A DNA stretch of 64,000 bases from Kitasatospora aureofaciens (GCF_019192735.1 NZ_JAHTKP010000006.1:124001-188000), one strand, 5' to 3'. Shown: positions 16,653-25,352, counted from the stretch's first letter. Program-made: numbers and translations. Notes: generated by a model not told the origin, from the sequence alone.

Positions 16653-17741
16653 CTACTGCCCGCTCTTGACGAGGTCCGGGTGGACGGTGGCGGCGATCTG
16701 CCGGACGGCGTCGGCGTTGCGCACCCCCGCGATGGTCGTGACCTCGGAGCCGAGCCGCACGAAGTGCCCCTCCTGGACGGCCTTGAGACCCTGGGTGGCG
16801 GGGAAGCTCTTCAGGAACGCCTCGGCGTCGTCGAACGCCTTGCGGGTGGCCTCCTCGCTGCCGCGGTTGCGGACGGAGAGCTGGATCCAGTCAGGGTTCT
16901 TGGCGACCACGTCCTCCCAGGAGCCGGGCTTGAAGTCGGCGTCGCAGTCGGCGAACACGTTGCGGGCGCCGGCCAGGGTGATCACCGCATTGGCGACCTG
17001 CCGGCCGCACACGGAGACCGGCTGCTTGGTGCCGGCGTCGAAGTCGAAGACGAAGTAGCTCGGCCGCTGCCCGTCCGGGACGCCGGCCAGCGCGGTGCGC
17101 ACCTCGCCGACCCGCCGCTCCATGCCGGTGACGAGCTCCTCGGCGCGGGCGGCCGTGCCGGTGACGGCGCCGAGCCGGCGGATGTCGTCCTCGACCTGGG
17201 CGAGGTCGGTGCGCGGCGCCTTGGCGGCCTTCGGGGTGCCCGCGCAGGCGGTGGAGAGCAGGAAGACGTGCTGGATGCCGGCCGCCGTGAACTCCTCCTC
17301 GGTGGGCCCGTTGGCGCCGCCGCCCATCATCGGCATCGCGCCGAAGGTGTCGACGTAGAGATCGGCGCCGGAGCCGAGCAGCTTCTCCTTGGGGATGGTC
17401 CGGTCGCCCAGCACGGGCACCTTGGCGCCCTGCTCGGCGAGGTCCGCCGGCAGAGTGCCCTTGCCAGGCGGGAAGCCGGTACCGATCAGGCGGTCGCCGG
17501 CGCCGAGTCGGAGGAGCATCTCCAGACTCGCGGCGTTGCTGGTGACGATCTTCCCGGGCACCTTGGCGATGGTGGTCTCCTTGCCCGCGCAGTCGGAGAC
17601 CTTGACGGGGAAGGCGCCGGCGGGGCCGGCCTTGGCCACGTCCTGCGCGCCCCGGCCACCGCCCCCTCCCCCGCTGCTTCCGCAGGCCGTGGCGAACAGG
17701 GCGACGGCGGCCGCGACGGCGCAGACAACGCGAGGGCGCAT
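16653..17741 (-). CDS. ABC transporter substrate-binding lipoprotein (iron-complex/cobalamin type)
   Basis: A 362-residue lipoprotein. A signal peptide leads to a lipobox FATAC with the lipidated cysteine at residue 20, then a glycine-rich linker. The helical-backbone metal-receptor fold follows: VPGKIVTSNAASLEMLLRLGAGDRLIGTG for the first lobe, GADLYVDTFG, and a C-terminal lobe with IQLSVRNRG. It delivers an iron chelate or cobalamin to the permease. The start is the ATG ending at 17741, giving a proper signal peptide; the open frame upstream is leader sequence. The structured leader at about 17775-17865 hints at riboswitch control. Neighbouring isocyanide genes raise the alternative that it imports a metal complex of that product. 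Confidence 0.85.
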   Translation of the reverse strand: MRPRVVCAVAAAVALFATACGSSGGGGGGRGAQDVAKAGPAGAFPVKVSDCAGKETTIAKVPGKIVTSNAASLEMLLRLGAGDRLIGTGFPPGKGTLPADLAEQGAKVPVLGDRTIPKEKLLGSGADLYVDTFGAMPMMGGGANGPTEEEFTAAGIQHVFLLSTACAGTPKAAKAPRTDLAQVEDDIRRLGAVTGTAARAEELVTGMERRVGEVRTALAGVPDGQRPSYFVFDFDAGTKQPVSVCGRQVANAVITLAGARNVFADCDADFKPGSWEDVVAKNPDWIQLSVRNRGSEEATRKAFDDAEAFLKSFPATQGLKAVQEGHFVRLGSEVTTIAGVRNADAVRQIAATVHPDLVKSGQ

Positions 17742-17774
17742 GGGAACTCTCCTGATCGGTGATCGTGCTCGGGG

Positions 17775-17865
17775 CCCGTCCTGCGGACCCGGACCAGGTA
17801 GTCGGCTGGATTCCCCGGCGGGTTCCCGGCGACTTTCGCCGCGCGGGCGGCGGGCACCGATGCCC
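17775..17865 (-). promoter_or_regulatory. candidate riboswitch leader of the ABC importer operon
   Basis: Read on the minus strand, the leader shows blocks resembling conserved riboswitch segments. GGTGCC is followed by a perfect small stem GGCGA-AAG-TCGCC, then CGGGAA, then GGGGAATCC, and finally a CCTG...CAGG hairpin enclosing GTCCGGGTCC. The order GGTGCC, GGGAA, AATCC recalls cobalamin riboswitches, while ACCTGGTCCGGGT also resembles the last helix of thiamine-pyrophosphate switches. Neither class is complete: CTGAGA is absent and a full B12 box is not seen. The class is therefore unassigned, but an RNA leader here would fit a B12-type importer. Confidence 0.4.
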
Positions 17866-17881
17866 GGCGTACGCTGACCGG

Positions 17882-18691
17882 ATGGCCGCTCCCACCGTCC
17901 TGCGGGACGATCTCGACCTGCCCGTCCGGCTCGGCCCTGGCCCGGTGCGGCGGGTCGTCTCGCTGGTGCCGTCACTGACCGAGGCGGTCGCCGCCACCGC
18001 GCCCGGGCTCCTGGTCGGCGCCACCGACTGGTGCAGCCACCCGGCCGGACTGGCCGTCACCCGGATCGGCGGCACCAAGAACCCGGACGTGCCGCGGATC
18101 CTCGCGCTCGCCCCGGACCTCGTCCTCGCCAACGACGAGGAGAACCGGCGGCCCGACCTGGACGCGCTGCGGGCGGCCGGCGTGCCGGTGTGGGTCACCG
18201 ACATCCGCACGCTCGACGACGCGTTCCGCTCGCTGGACCGGATGCTCACCGCCGCATGCGGGCTGCCGCGGCCGGGCTGGCTGGACGAGGCGGAGGCTGC
18301 GTGGCGGGATGTGGGCAGGACACAGGAGGACGGCCCGCGGGCCATCGTGCCGATCTGGCGCCGCCCCTGGATGGTCCTCGGGCGCGACACCTTCGCCGGG
18401 GACCTCCTGCGGCGCCTCGGCGTGCGGCTCGTCCACGCCGACCACCCCGAGCGCTACCCCGCCGTGCCCCTGCCCGAACTGCTCGCCTGCGCTCTGGACT
18501 TGGTGATCCTGCCGGACGAGCCGTACCGCTTCACCGCCGACGACGGCCCGGAGGCATTCCCGGGAGTGCCGACGGCGCTGGTCAGCGGACGGCACCTGAC
18601 CTGGTACGGACCCTCGCTCGTCGCGGCTCCGGCCGTCCTCGCCGAGGCGTTGGGCCACCCGTTCGTACAAGGCAGGATCAACGCATCGTAG
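17882..18691 (+). CDS. helical-backbone metal receptor (BtuF-like, no signal peptide)
   Basis: A 269-residue protein with the cobalamin/iron-receptor fold. It shows RRVVSLVPSLTEAVAA near residue 23, VGATDWCSHP near residue 45, ALAPDLVLANDEEN near residue 77, and YRFTADDGPEAFPG late in the protein. It resembles BtuF but starts directly with the mature domain, with no signal peptide or lipobox, so it would stay in the cytosol; some actinobacterial relatives do the same. The ATG at 17882 lies about 8 nt after TACGCT, a good -10 box, so the transcript may be leaderless. It is divergent from the importer operon, with 140 bp between starts, and may handle the imported cobalamin or metal complex. 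Confidence 0.8.
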   Translation: MAAPTVLRDDLDLPVRLGPGPVRRVVSLVPSLTEAVAATAPGLLVGATDWCSHPAGLAVTRIGGTKNPDVPRILALAPDLVLANDEENRRPDLDALRAAGVPVWVTDIRTLDDAFRSLDRMLTAACGLPRPGWLDEAEAAWRDVGRTQEDGPRAIVPIWRRPWMVLGRDTFAGDLLRRLGVRLVHADHPERYPAVPLPELLACALDLVILPDEPYRFTADDGPEAFPGVPTALVSGRHLTWYGPSLVAAPAVLAEALGHPFVQGRINAS

Positions 18692-18741
18692 GATGACCGC
18701 CACTCACCGGGCCCGCCGGTGACGAGTGGGGGGAACCACAT

Positions 18742-19770
18742 ATGGCAGTGAGCACATCCCGGCGTGCGCTGGTGATGGTGTCGGCTGTGGCCGTCTCAAC
18801 GGCCGTCCTGGCCGGATGCGGCAGCAAGCCCGCCGACGGCCACACCGACGCGGCGCCGAACACGACGGCAGTGGCCACGACCGCCTCGCCCACCGACACG
18901 CCCAGCGCGAGCCCGGCCGCGACGACTTCGCCGACCGCGAGCCCCAGCGCCACCGGCAGTCCGAGCCCGACGGCGAGCAAGTCGGCCAAGCCCACCCCGA
19001 CCCCGACGCCGAGCAGCGCCAAGCCCGGCGCGGCCAGGCCGTCCGGCGGAACGGGCGGCGCAAACAGCGCCGGCACCGCCGAGAAGGCCCCCGCCCCGGC
19101 AGTGGCGGCCCCCGCGCCGACCGCCAAGCCCGGCCCCGTCGCTCCCCCGCCGCCGCCCGCGCCCGCGACCCCGCACGTCCCACCACTGCAGAGCGGCTGC
19201 CAGCCGTCCAAGCCCCAGCCGGACGAGCCCAAGGAGGCCGTCGCGGCGGCCCTCGCGGCCGCCGCCGAGAAGCCGCGGACTCTCAGCCTCAGCAACGGCG
19301 GCACCGACAAGCTCCCGCCGCTGCCCGTCAACCTGGTCAAGGCCATCGCCTGGCAGGAGAGCGGCTGGCAGTCCGGCATCCTCGCCTGCGACGGCGGGAT
19401 CGGCACCATGCAGGTCATGCCGAACACGATCAGCTGGATGAACAACAAGTTCGGCACCGCCTCCGACCCGAAGACGCTCCCCGGGAACGTCCAGCTCGGC
19501 ACGCAGCTGCTCGACTGGCTCGTCGCCTACTTCGGCGACTCCTCCTTTGGCGGCAAGTACGACCTCTCCCCCGACCCGGCCACCGGCAAGACGCCGCTGC
19601 TCGATCTGGTCATCGCCGCGTACAACGCGGGCGCGGGCAACGTGCACTACAACACCGTCACCGACCCGGCCACCGGCGAGACCGAAGGCAGCCTCGTCAT
19701 CCCCAACCCGAGCTACGTCGCCAACGTGAAGGCGCTGATGTCCGGCCAGCCCTGGAACAAGGCCGGCTGA
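18742..19770 (+). CDS. lytic transglycosylase lipoprotein (SLT domain)
   Basis: A 342-residue secreted lipoprotein. The signal peptide ends in the lipobox VLAGC with C26. A long Pro/Ala/Thr/Ser-rich spacer (about residues 30-150) probably spans the cell wall. The C-terminal lysozyme-like domain has AWQESGW with the catalytic glutamate at residue 206, then GGIGTMQVMP and AAYNAGAGNVH, all standard for soluble lytic transglycosylases that cut peptidoglycan between MurNAc and GlcNAc. A GGGGGGAA-type ribosome site precedes the ATG. A strong hairpin terminator follows 4 bp after the stop. The gene stands alone. Confidence 0.9.
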   Translation: MAVSTSRRALVMVSAVAVSTAVLAGCGSKPADGHTDAAPNTTAVATTASPTDTPSASPAATTSPTASPSATGSPSPTASKSAKPTPTPTPSSAKPGAARPSGGTGGANSAGTAEKAPAPAVAAPAPTAKPGPVAPPPPPAPATPHVPPLQSGCQPSKPQPDEPKEAVAAALAAAAEKPRTLSLSNGGTDKLPPLPVNLVKAIAWQESGWQSGILACDGGIGTMQVMPNTISWMNNKFGTASDPKTLPGNVQLGTQLLDWLVAYFGDSSFGGKYDLSPDPATGKTPLLDLVIAAYNAGAGNVHYNTVTDPATGETEGSLVIPNPSYVANVKALMSGQPWNKAG

Positions 19771-19774
19771 CGGC

Positions 19775-19813
19775 GCAGGGCCCGGAACGCGGCTCTCGCG
19801 TTCCGGGCCCTGC
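19775..19813 (+). terminator. hairpin terminator after the transglycosylase gene
   Basis: A perfect 17-bp stem (19775-19791 and 19797-19813) with the loop GCTCT starts 4 bp after the stop codon. The stem is GC-rich and has no T tract after it, as is common in streptomycetes. The minus-strand gene ending at 19845 may also use it. Confidence 0.9.
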
Positions 19814-19844
19814 GGACATGCGGGCGTGCGGGCGTGCCTGGCTG

Positions 19845-21797
19845 CTAGCCTCGCGCGGCCGAGACGGCGGCGCCCAGCGCCTCCTTGATGCGCGGCCCGA
19901 GCCGGGCGAAGCCCAGCTCCTTCATCGCCGCACGCAGCAGCTCCTCGTCACTGCGCTCGACACCGTCGCCGTCCACCCACCGCACGACGGCGAGCAGTTC
20001 CTCCGCCGAGTAGGCGGTCACGGGCCGCCCGGGCGTGAAATCCGGCTTGGCCGGCGGCCCGGCGGGCTCGTCAGCGGCGGCCTCGGCCTCGGTGGAGGCG
20101 GGAGCCTCGGCGACGGCCTCGGTCTCAGCGGCCTCCGGCTCGACCTCAGCAGCCGGCTCCTCGGCCTCAATCACGACCTCCGGCTCGGCAACCACCTCGA
20201 CCTCGGCGGCGGGCGTCTCGATGACGGCCTCCGGCTCGATGGCCTCGACCTCGGCGGCGGCCTCAACGGCGGCCTCCGGCTCGGCAGTCAGCTCGGCCTC
20301 GACGGCCTCCGGGTCAGCAGTCGCCACGGCCTCAGCGGCCTCCGGCTCCTCAACCACAGCAGGCGCCTCGGCGACGACCTCGGTCTCAGCGGCCTCCGGC
20401 TCGACCTCGGCAACCGGCTCCTCGGCCTCAATCACGACCTCCGGCTCGGCGACCACCTCGACCTCGGCGGCGGGCGTCTCGATGACGGCCTCCGGCTCGA
20501 TGGCCTCGACCTCGGCGGCGGCCTCCGGCTCGGCGGTCGGCTCGGCCTCGACGGCCTCCGGCTCCTCAGCCGCAGCAGGCGCCTCGTCGGCAACCTCGGT
20601 CTCGGCGGAGACTGCCTCGGCCTCCGCCGGCTCCTCCGACTCGGCAGTCTCCGGCTCCGCCTCGGCAGCCTCGGCGAGGGCGGCGGTGGCGGCGGCCACG
20701 AGGTCGTCGGCGGCCGGGGAGGGCGCCGGGAGAGACACGACGGCCTGCTCGGCCTCGGCCTCGGCCGCAGCCTCGGCGGCCGGCTCCGTCTCGTCCTCAG
20801 CAGCCGGCTCGACCTCGGAAGCCTCCGCCTCCTCCTCCGCCAGCCCGTCGCGCTGCCCGCCCGCCAGGGCCTGGCGGGCCGCGAACGCGGCCTCGGCGGC
20901 GCGGCGGTCGGCCTGGGCGGCGGTGAGTTCGGCGAGCAGGTCGCCGAGGCCGGCCTCCTCCAGGGTGGCGCGCAGGCTGCGGATGGTGTGCAGGCGGTAG
21001 AGGGTGCCTTCGTCGGCGGCGAGCCGCTCGACGAGGTCGATGAGGTCGCCGAAGGCGAGCCCGTCGAGGTCGTGCTCGGGGAGCAGCCGGGTGAGTTCGC
21101 GCAGCCCGGCGTTGATCGCGTCGAGGCTCTGGGCGGTCTTCGCGACCAGGTCGCCGTCGGCGGGGACGGTCGGGAGGGTGCCGGAGGGGGCGAGAGCGGC
21201 CCAGGCGCGGCGCTCGATCTCGGCGGAGGCGAGCGCCTCGTGGAGGTCCTCGCGGCGGGTGCGGCGGTCGGTGGCGAGGGCGGCGGCCTGCTTGCGCAGG
21301 GCGCGGGCGCGCAGCCAGGAGAGCTTGATGCCGCGCTCGCGGCGCCACGCGCCGTCGGCGGTGGCGGCGGCGAGGGCGTCGAGGTCGGCGTCGTAGGCGG
21401 CGACGGTGAGGGTGGCCGAGGTGCGGTGGACGCGCTGGAGCATCTCGACGAGGAGCGCCGTCTTGGCGACGGTGTCGGGCTCGTCGAGCTTGGCCTCGGC
21501 GGCGAGGGCGGTGACGGCGTCCCAGGTCTGCTGGAGGTCGCGGCCGCGGAGTTCGGCGAGCGCGGTGGAGGCGGCGCGGGCGTCCTCGGGGGTGGCGACG
21601 GTGTCGACGGCCGCGTACCAGGCATGGGTGTCGGCGGTGAGGGTGAAGGCCCCGAGTTCGGCGTAGCGGCCGAGGTCCTCGCGGAGATCGGGCTCCGCCG
21701 TGGTGGCCTTGGCGTCCTGGGGGTCCTTGACGTCTGCGGCGTCGGCGACGTCCGCCGGGTCGGCTGCGTCGGCGTTGCGCGAGTGAAGCACTGTCAT
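19845..21797 (-). CDS. acidic repeat protein with helicase-associated-type C-terminal domain
   Basis: A 650-residue protein in three parts. Residues 1 to about 320 are helical and coiled-coil-like (EDLGRYAELGAFT, RREDLHEALASAEIERRAW, LLAELTAAQADRRAAEAAF). Residues 325-585 are an Ala/Glu/Pro/Val-rich, strongly acidic low-complexity region with long internal duplications. The last 60 residues (YSAEELLAVVRWVDGDG, DEELLRAAMKELGFARLGPRI) look like the small winged-helix domain found at the end of some large helicases and ATPases (DUF3320-like). No ATPase motif is present. The start is the ATG ending at 21797; upstream frame belongs to another gene's antisense. A nucleic-acid-linked scaffold role is only a guess. 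Confidence 0.65.
   Translation of the reverse strand: MTVLHSRNADAADPADVADAADVKDPQDAKATTAEPDLREDLGRYAELGAFTLTADTHAWYAAVDTVATPEDARAASTALAELRGRDLQQTWDAVTALAAEAKLDEPDTVAKTALLVEMLQRVHRTSATLTVAAYDADLDALAAATADGAWRRERGIKLSWLRARALRKQAAALATDRRTRREDLHEALASAEIERRAWAALAPSGTLPTVPADGDLVAKTAQSLDAINAGLRELTRLLPEHDLDGLAFGDLIDLVERLAADEGTLYRLHTIRSLRATLEEAGLGDLLAELTAAQADRRAAEAAFAARQALAGGQRDGLAEEEAEASEVEPAAEDETEPAAEAAAEAEAEQAVVSLPAPSPAADDLVAAATAALAEAAEAEPETAESEEPAEAEAVSAETEVADEAPAAAEEPEAVEAEPTAEPEAAAEVEAIEPEAVIETPAAEVEVVAEPEVVIEAEEPVAEVEPEAAETEVVAEAPAVVEEPEAAEAVATADPEAVEAELTAEPEAAVEAAAEVEAIEPEAVIETPAAEVEVVAEPEVVIEAEEPAAEVEPEAAETEAVAEAPASTEAEAAADEPAGPPAKPDFTPGRPVTAYSAEELLAVVRWVDGDGVERSDEELLRAAMKELGFARLGPRIKEALGAAVSAARG
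20101..20525. repeat. 164-bp in-frame direct duplication in the acidic repeat gene
   Basis: The segments 20101-20264 and 20362-20525 are nearly identical, differing at only a few bases, and lie exactly 261 bp (87 codons) apart, so the duplication keeps the frame. Each encodes a stretch including EAIEPEAVIETPAAEVEVV. Shorter imperfect units of Glu-Pro-Glu-Ala continue on either side, so copy-number variation between strains is likely. Confidence 0.85.
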
Positions 21798-22003
21798 GTG
21801 AGGTCCGGTTCTGGGCGACGACGGCGGGGCTGGCGGCGAGGGGGCGGCGGACCGGTTGCGCGGGGGTGCCCCGGGACGGGGCCGGGGGGCCGCGCGGTCG
21901 GGCTGCCGGTTGTGGAGGCCCAGAATACGGGTGCCCGTTCGAGCCTTGCACGCACCCACCGTCCGAAGGGCCGGTGTCGCGTGCCATACCGTCCGTCTGG
22001 CCG

Positions 22004-23566
22004 CTACTCGGGAGGGCCGGGCGGGTGGCCGCCCGCTGCTCCGGACGAGTGCCCGCGCCCGTCCCCGGGGCGTCGCAGGCGGTCCAGGGGGACGGTGCGG
22101 ACCCGCCGTCCGAGGGGCGGGCGGTACCCGGCGCGGGCGAGGCCGGCGAGGTCGACCGGCGCGAGGTACTCGTACAGCTCGGTACGGTGCCACCACGCGC
22201 CGGTTTCGCGCAGTTCGCGCCAATCGGTGAACCGGTAGAGGTGGAGGGTCGCCCGGACGTGGGTCGGCGGGGCGTCCGGGAAGGGGTTGTGGCGCAGCAG
22301 CCGGAGGGTGGCGGGGTCGCCGGCGAGGAGGCGGGCGACGAAGGGCAGGAACCAGGGGCGGGCGTAGGCGGGCGAGATGCCGGCGAACCACATCAGCCAG
22401 TCGAGCCGCAGGTGGTAGGGGGCGTACTGACGCGGGAGGCGGCGCACGTCGCCGGGTTTGCCCTTGAAGCCGTACTCGCGCCAGACGGTGTGCGAGGTGA
22501 CGACGGGCTCGTCGGTGCCCTCGACGACGACTTCCTGGCGGATGCGGTTGATGCTGCCGAAGGCGCCGTAGGTGTTGACGAGGTGGAGCCGGTTGAAGGA
22601 GCGGTTCATGATCTGGCGGCGGGAGACGAGGTTGCGTGCCGGCCAGTAGCTGAGGACGGCGACGGTCGCGGTGAGCGCGATCACGAGGGCCTCGAACCAG
22701 GCGGGCGTGGCGTGGTAGTGGCGCGGGTGGACGGGCAGGCCGAGGCGGGCCGGGTCGACGGCGGCGAGGGCGAGCGTGACGGTGAGCCAGTTGAGCCAGG
22801 CGAAGTTGCCGGAGGCGACCAGCCACAGCTGGGTGGCGACGATCAAGGAGGCCGCGTAGGTGGCGACCGGCTGCGGCAGGAAAAGGCAGACCGGGACGAC
22901 GAGTTGGACGACGTGGTTGGCGGCGACCTCGACCCGGTGCAGCGGGTCGGGCAGGTGGTGGAAGAACCAGCTGAGCGGTCCGGGCATGGGCTGGGTCTCG
23001 TGGTGGTAGCGCAGGCAGGTCAGGTCGCGCCAGCAGCTGTCGCCGCGGATCTTGATCAGCCCGGCGCCGAACTCGACCCGGAAGACCAGCCAGCGCATCA
23101 GCCAGAGCACGAGGGCGGGTGGCGCGGTGTCGGCGTTGCCGAGGAAGGCGGCGAGGAAGCCCGCTTCGAGGAGCAGGGACTCCCAGCCGAACGAGTACCA
23201 GGTCTGCCCGACGTTGACGATGGAGAGGTAGAGCACCCACAGGACGGCCCACGGCAGCGGGGAGGCCCAGAGCGGGACGGCGTCGCCGAGTCCTGCGACG
23301 AGGGCGGCGGCGATGGCGGCGCCGGTCCCGGCGACGGCGGCGAAGAAGCGGTCGCTGTAGTGGAGATGGAAGAGGCCGGGCGCGTGGCGGAACGGGACGC
23401 GGGCGGTGAAGCGGGGCACCGGCAGCATGCCGTCGGCGCCGATGAGGGCGCGGAACTGGGCGGCGGCGGCGAGGAAGCCGATCAGGTAGAGGGCGGCGAT
23501 CATCCGCTGGACGAGCAGCCGGCTCAGCCAGTAGTCGGGGGCGGCGAACCAGTCCATGCGGCCCAT
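22004..23566 (-). CDS. lipase maturation factor family membrane protein
   Basis: A 520-residue protein beginning MGRMDWFAAPDYWLSRLLVQR. Multiple membrane helices occupy the first 340 residues (ALYLIGFLAAAAQF, LLLEAGFLAAFLG, VVQLVVPVCLFL, LIVATQLWLVASG), and a soluble C-terminal domain follows with YGFKGKP, QYAPYHLRLDWLMWFA and NPFPD..P. Motifs such as WYSFGWESLLLEAGFLA and FRVEFGAGLIKIRGD..W are the signature of the LMF1-like family. The eukaryotic member helps lipases fold in the ER; the role in bacteria is unknown, perhaps maturation of secreted enzymes. The C-terminal 20 residues are Gly/His/Pro-rich. An internal ATG three codons downstream (MDWF) is also possible. Confidence 0.85.
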   Translation of the reverse strand: MGRMDWFAAPDYWLSRLLVQRMIAALYLIGFLAAAAQFRALIGADGMLPVPRFTARVPFRHAPGLFHLHYSDRFFAAVAGTGAAIAAALVAGLGDAVPLWASPLPWAVLWVLYLSIVNVGQTWYSFGWESLLLEAGFLAAFLGNADTAPPALVLWLMRWLVFRVEFGAGLIKIRGDSCWRDLTCLRYHHETQPMPGPLSWFFHHLPDPLHRVEVAANHVVQLVVPVCLFLPQPVATYAASLIVATQLWLVASGNFAWLNWLTVTLALAAVDPARLGLPVHPRHYHATPAWFEALVIALTATVAVLSYWPARNLVSRRQIMNRSFNRLHLVNTYGAFGSINRIRQEVVVEGTDEPVVTSHTVWREYGFKGKPGDVRRLPRQYAPYHLRLDWLMWFAGISPAYARPWFLPFVARLLAGDPATLRLLRHNPFPDAPPTHVRATLHLYRFTDWRELRETGAWWHRTELYEYLAPVDLAGLARAGYRPPLGRRVRTVPLDRLRRPGDGRGHSSGAAGGHPPGPPE

Positions 23567-23856
23567 GCCTACCACCGGCGGCGGTCGGTCGGGCCCGAAC
23601 GGGGGCGCGGGGGCGGGCGGTTCACCCGCTCGGCGCCTGGACGCCGGCCCAGGAGGCGGCCGGAGGAAGCTGACGGCCCGTGGACGGCATTGTGGCGGGG
23701 AGCCTCTCCTCGGGGGTGAGAGGCGCCCCGCCGCAATGAACTTTCGGACTGTTCTGAACGTTTTGGCTGATTCGGACGGTCGCGACGCGCGGTGCGTCCG
23801 GTTGTTCGGTTGCGGACTGGTGCGGTGGGTGGTGCCGCGAGCGGCCGGTCGGCGGT

Positions 23857-24927
23857 TCAGCCCGACAGGCCCAGGCCGGTCTCCCCGGTGATGCCCGGGC
23901 GTCCGGCGGGGGGTCCGCTCTGCTGGAGCCGGTCGACGAGCAGGGCGGCCAGCGTGCCGAGTTCCTCCTCCGTGCGGGACTGCGCGGTGACGTCCATGCC
24001 GACGGTGAGGACACCGTTGATCTGGCCGGTGCGCGCGGCCCGCAGCGGGGTGCAGGTGAAGCTGAAGATCTGCTGGATGCGCTGGCCCTCGGGACGGCCC
24101 GGCTGGATCCGGACGTCGTTGAGGACGGTGGCGCGCCCGGTGTGGTACGCCTCGGCGACGGCCTGCTGGAGCCCGGCCGCGCCGAGCTGCGGGTAGGCGA
24201 CGCCGATCCCGCCGTACGCCGCCGGGGCGCCGAAGGTGTCGCCGTGCTGGGCGTTGGCGTAGCGGATCTCCTGGCCGGGGCCGTCGGTGAGCATGATCGG
24301 GAACGGGGAGCCGTCGAAGGCGGCGAACATCTCCTGCTGCTGGGCGAGGAGGGTGTCGCGCAGCCGGATCTCGGAGAGCAGCGCCTCGGCGAGGTGCTGG
24401 ATGTCGCGCAGCCGCTCGCGGCCCCACTGCCGGGGTTCCCGGTCCAGGACGCAGACGGTGCCGATGACGGTGTTGGTGTCGTCGACGAGCGGGGCGCCGA
24501 GGTAGGCGCGCACGCCCAGTTCGTCGACGACCGGGTTTCCGGCGAACCGGGGGTAGGCGAGGATGTCGTCGAGGGCGAGCGGGGAGCGCTGGGCGACGAC
24601 GTGCGGGCAGAAGCCGTGACTCAGCGGCATCTGACGGGTCGGGAGGTCGAACGCGATGCCGCGATCGGCCCACGATGCGCCTTCTTCGGCCACCGCTTCG
24701 GAGGAGTTTGGCGGGATGTAGAGCCCCCGGAACATCTGGCGCTCGTCGTTGATGAAGTTGACCATCGCGATGGGGGCGCGGGTGATGCTGGCGGCGAGGT
24801 GGGCGAAGCGGTCGAAGGCCTCGTCCGCGGAGGGCTCGTTGAGACCGAGGCTGCGCAGTCTGCGGGTCCGCTCGGACTCCCCGGCGGCACCCGGGAACTG
24901 GCCTTGAGTGCTCATCACATCAGTCAT
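23857..24927 (-). CDS. GAF-PAS domain sensory protein
   Basis: A 356-residue soluble protein. An N-terminal GAF domain spans about residues 30-195, with FDRFAHLAASITRAPIAMVNFI, SHGFCPHVV and AYLGAPLVDDTNTVIGTVCVLD; the Cys in GFCPHVV recalls GAF sensors that bind small molecules or cofactors. A PAS domain follows at about 205-325 (FDGSPFPIMLTDGPGQEIRYAN, ending GQINGVLTVGMDVT). No kinase, phosphatase or HTH output domain follows; the protein ends after a short helix (ELGTLAALLVDRLQQ). It may be an adaptor that modulates a partner. The first 25 residues offer two ATG starts. Confidence 0.78.
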   Translation of the reverse strand: MTDVMSTQGQFPGAAGESERTRRLRSLGLNEPSADEAFDRFAHLAASITRAPIAMVNFINDERQMFRGLYIPPNSSEAVAEEGASWADRGIAFDLPTRQMPLSHGFCPHVVAQRSPLALDDILAYPRFAGNPVVDELGVRAYLGAPLVDDTNTVIGTVCVLDREPRQWGRERLRDIQHLAEALLSEIRLRDTLLAQQQEMFAAFDGSPFPIMLTDGPGQEIRYANAQHGDTFGAPAAYGGIGVAYPQLGAAGLQQAVAEAYHTGRATVLNDVRIQPGRPEGQRIQQIFSFTCTPLRAARTGQINGVLTVGMDVTAQSRTEEELGTLAALLVDRLQQSGPPAGRPGITGETGLGLSG

Positions 24928-25352
24928 GGCGACATGTAATCAGACATCAGGGCGGTTCGGCGCCCCCCGGTGCGCTTCGCCACCCTTGCTGATGGACAGT
25001 CAAAGCCGCACGTGAACGGCCGCTCGGCAGGTTGTCGAGCGGGGGAAGATCACTTCCCATCCGGCGGCGCCGTAAAACCAGCCCGGATTCGGACGATCTT
25101 TTTCACGCCAATCCAAGATCGACTCTGGGTCACCTCGATGTGCCCATATGACAATGAGCCCTGCCGAAGACACGGACGGTAGCCCCATCCCCAGGGGAAC
25201 CCGGCCGAAGTTCCGCATGCACCGGTTGCAAAGGGGCACTTGGGGCAACCGGCCGCCACCTCCCCACCCCCACCTCATCACATCGGCGGCCGGCGCGGCA
25301 TCGGCGGCACGGACGGAGGGCACGACACCCGCTGACACGAGAGGACCGCAAC
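24928..25352. other. 425-bp intergenic region with lower GC and an inverted repeat
   Basis: The stretch lies between two divergent genes. It is noticeably less GC-rich near 25000-25170 and has no convincing ORF; a possible 87-codon frame from 25148 is basic/Pro-rich and crosses into the next gene. Arms 25222-25229 (CCGGTTGC) and 25245-25252 (GCAACCGG) form an 8-bp inverted repeat about 100 bp before the acyl-CoA dehydrogenase start, a possible operator. It probably holds promoters for both neighbours. Confidence 0.5.

Noticed and set aside
17775..17865. Leader taken as a standard TPP riboswitch
   Set aside because: The CTGAGA block needed for TPP binding is absent and the downstream genes are not thiamine genes; it is listed only as an unassigned candidate.
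20101..20660. Repeat region considered as a mobile element
   Set aside because: Both copies keep the reading frame of one low-complexity protein, with no terminal inverted repeats or transposase.
18726..22238. Plus-strand open frame of 1,170 codons over the transglycosylase and acidic repeat genes
   Set aside because: Its Gly/Leu/Arg repeats come from the antisense of the acidic repeats; the real genes are clear in other frames.
23567..23856. Possible gene between the lipase maturation factor and GAF-PAS genes
   Set aside because: A plus-strand frame exists, but its composition is that of a shadow and there is no homology; it is more likely leader and promoter sequence.
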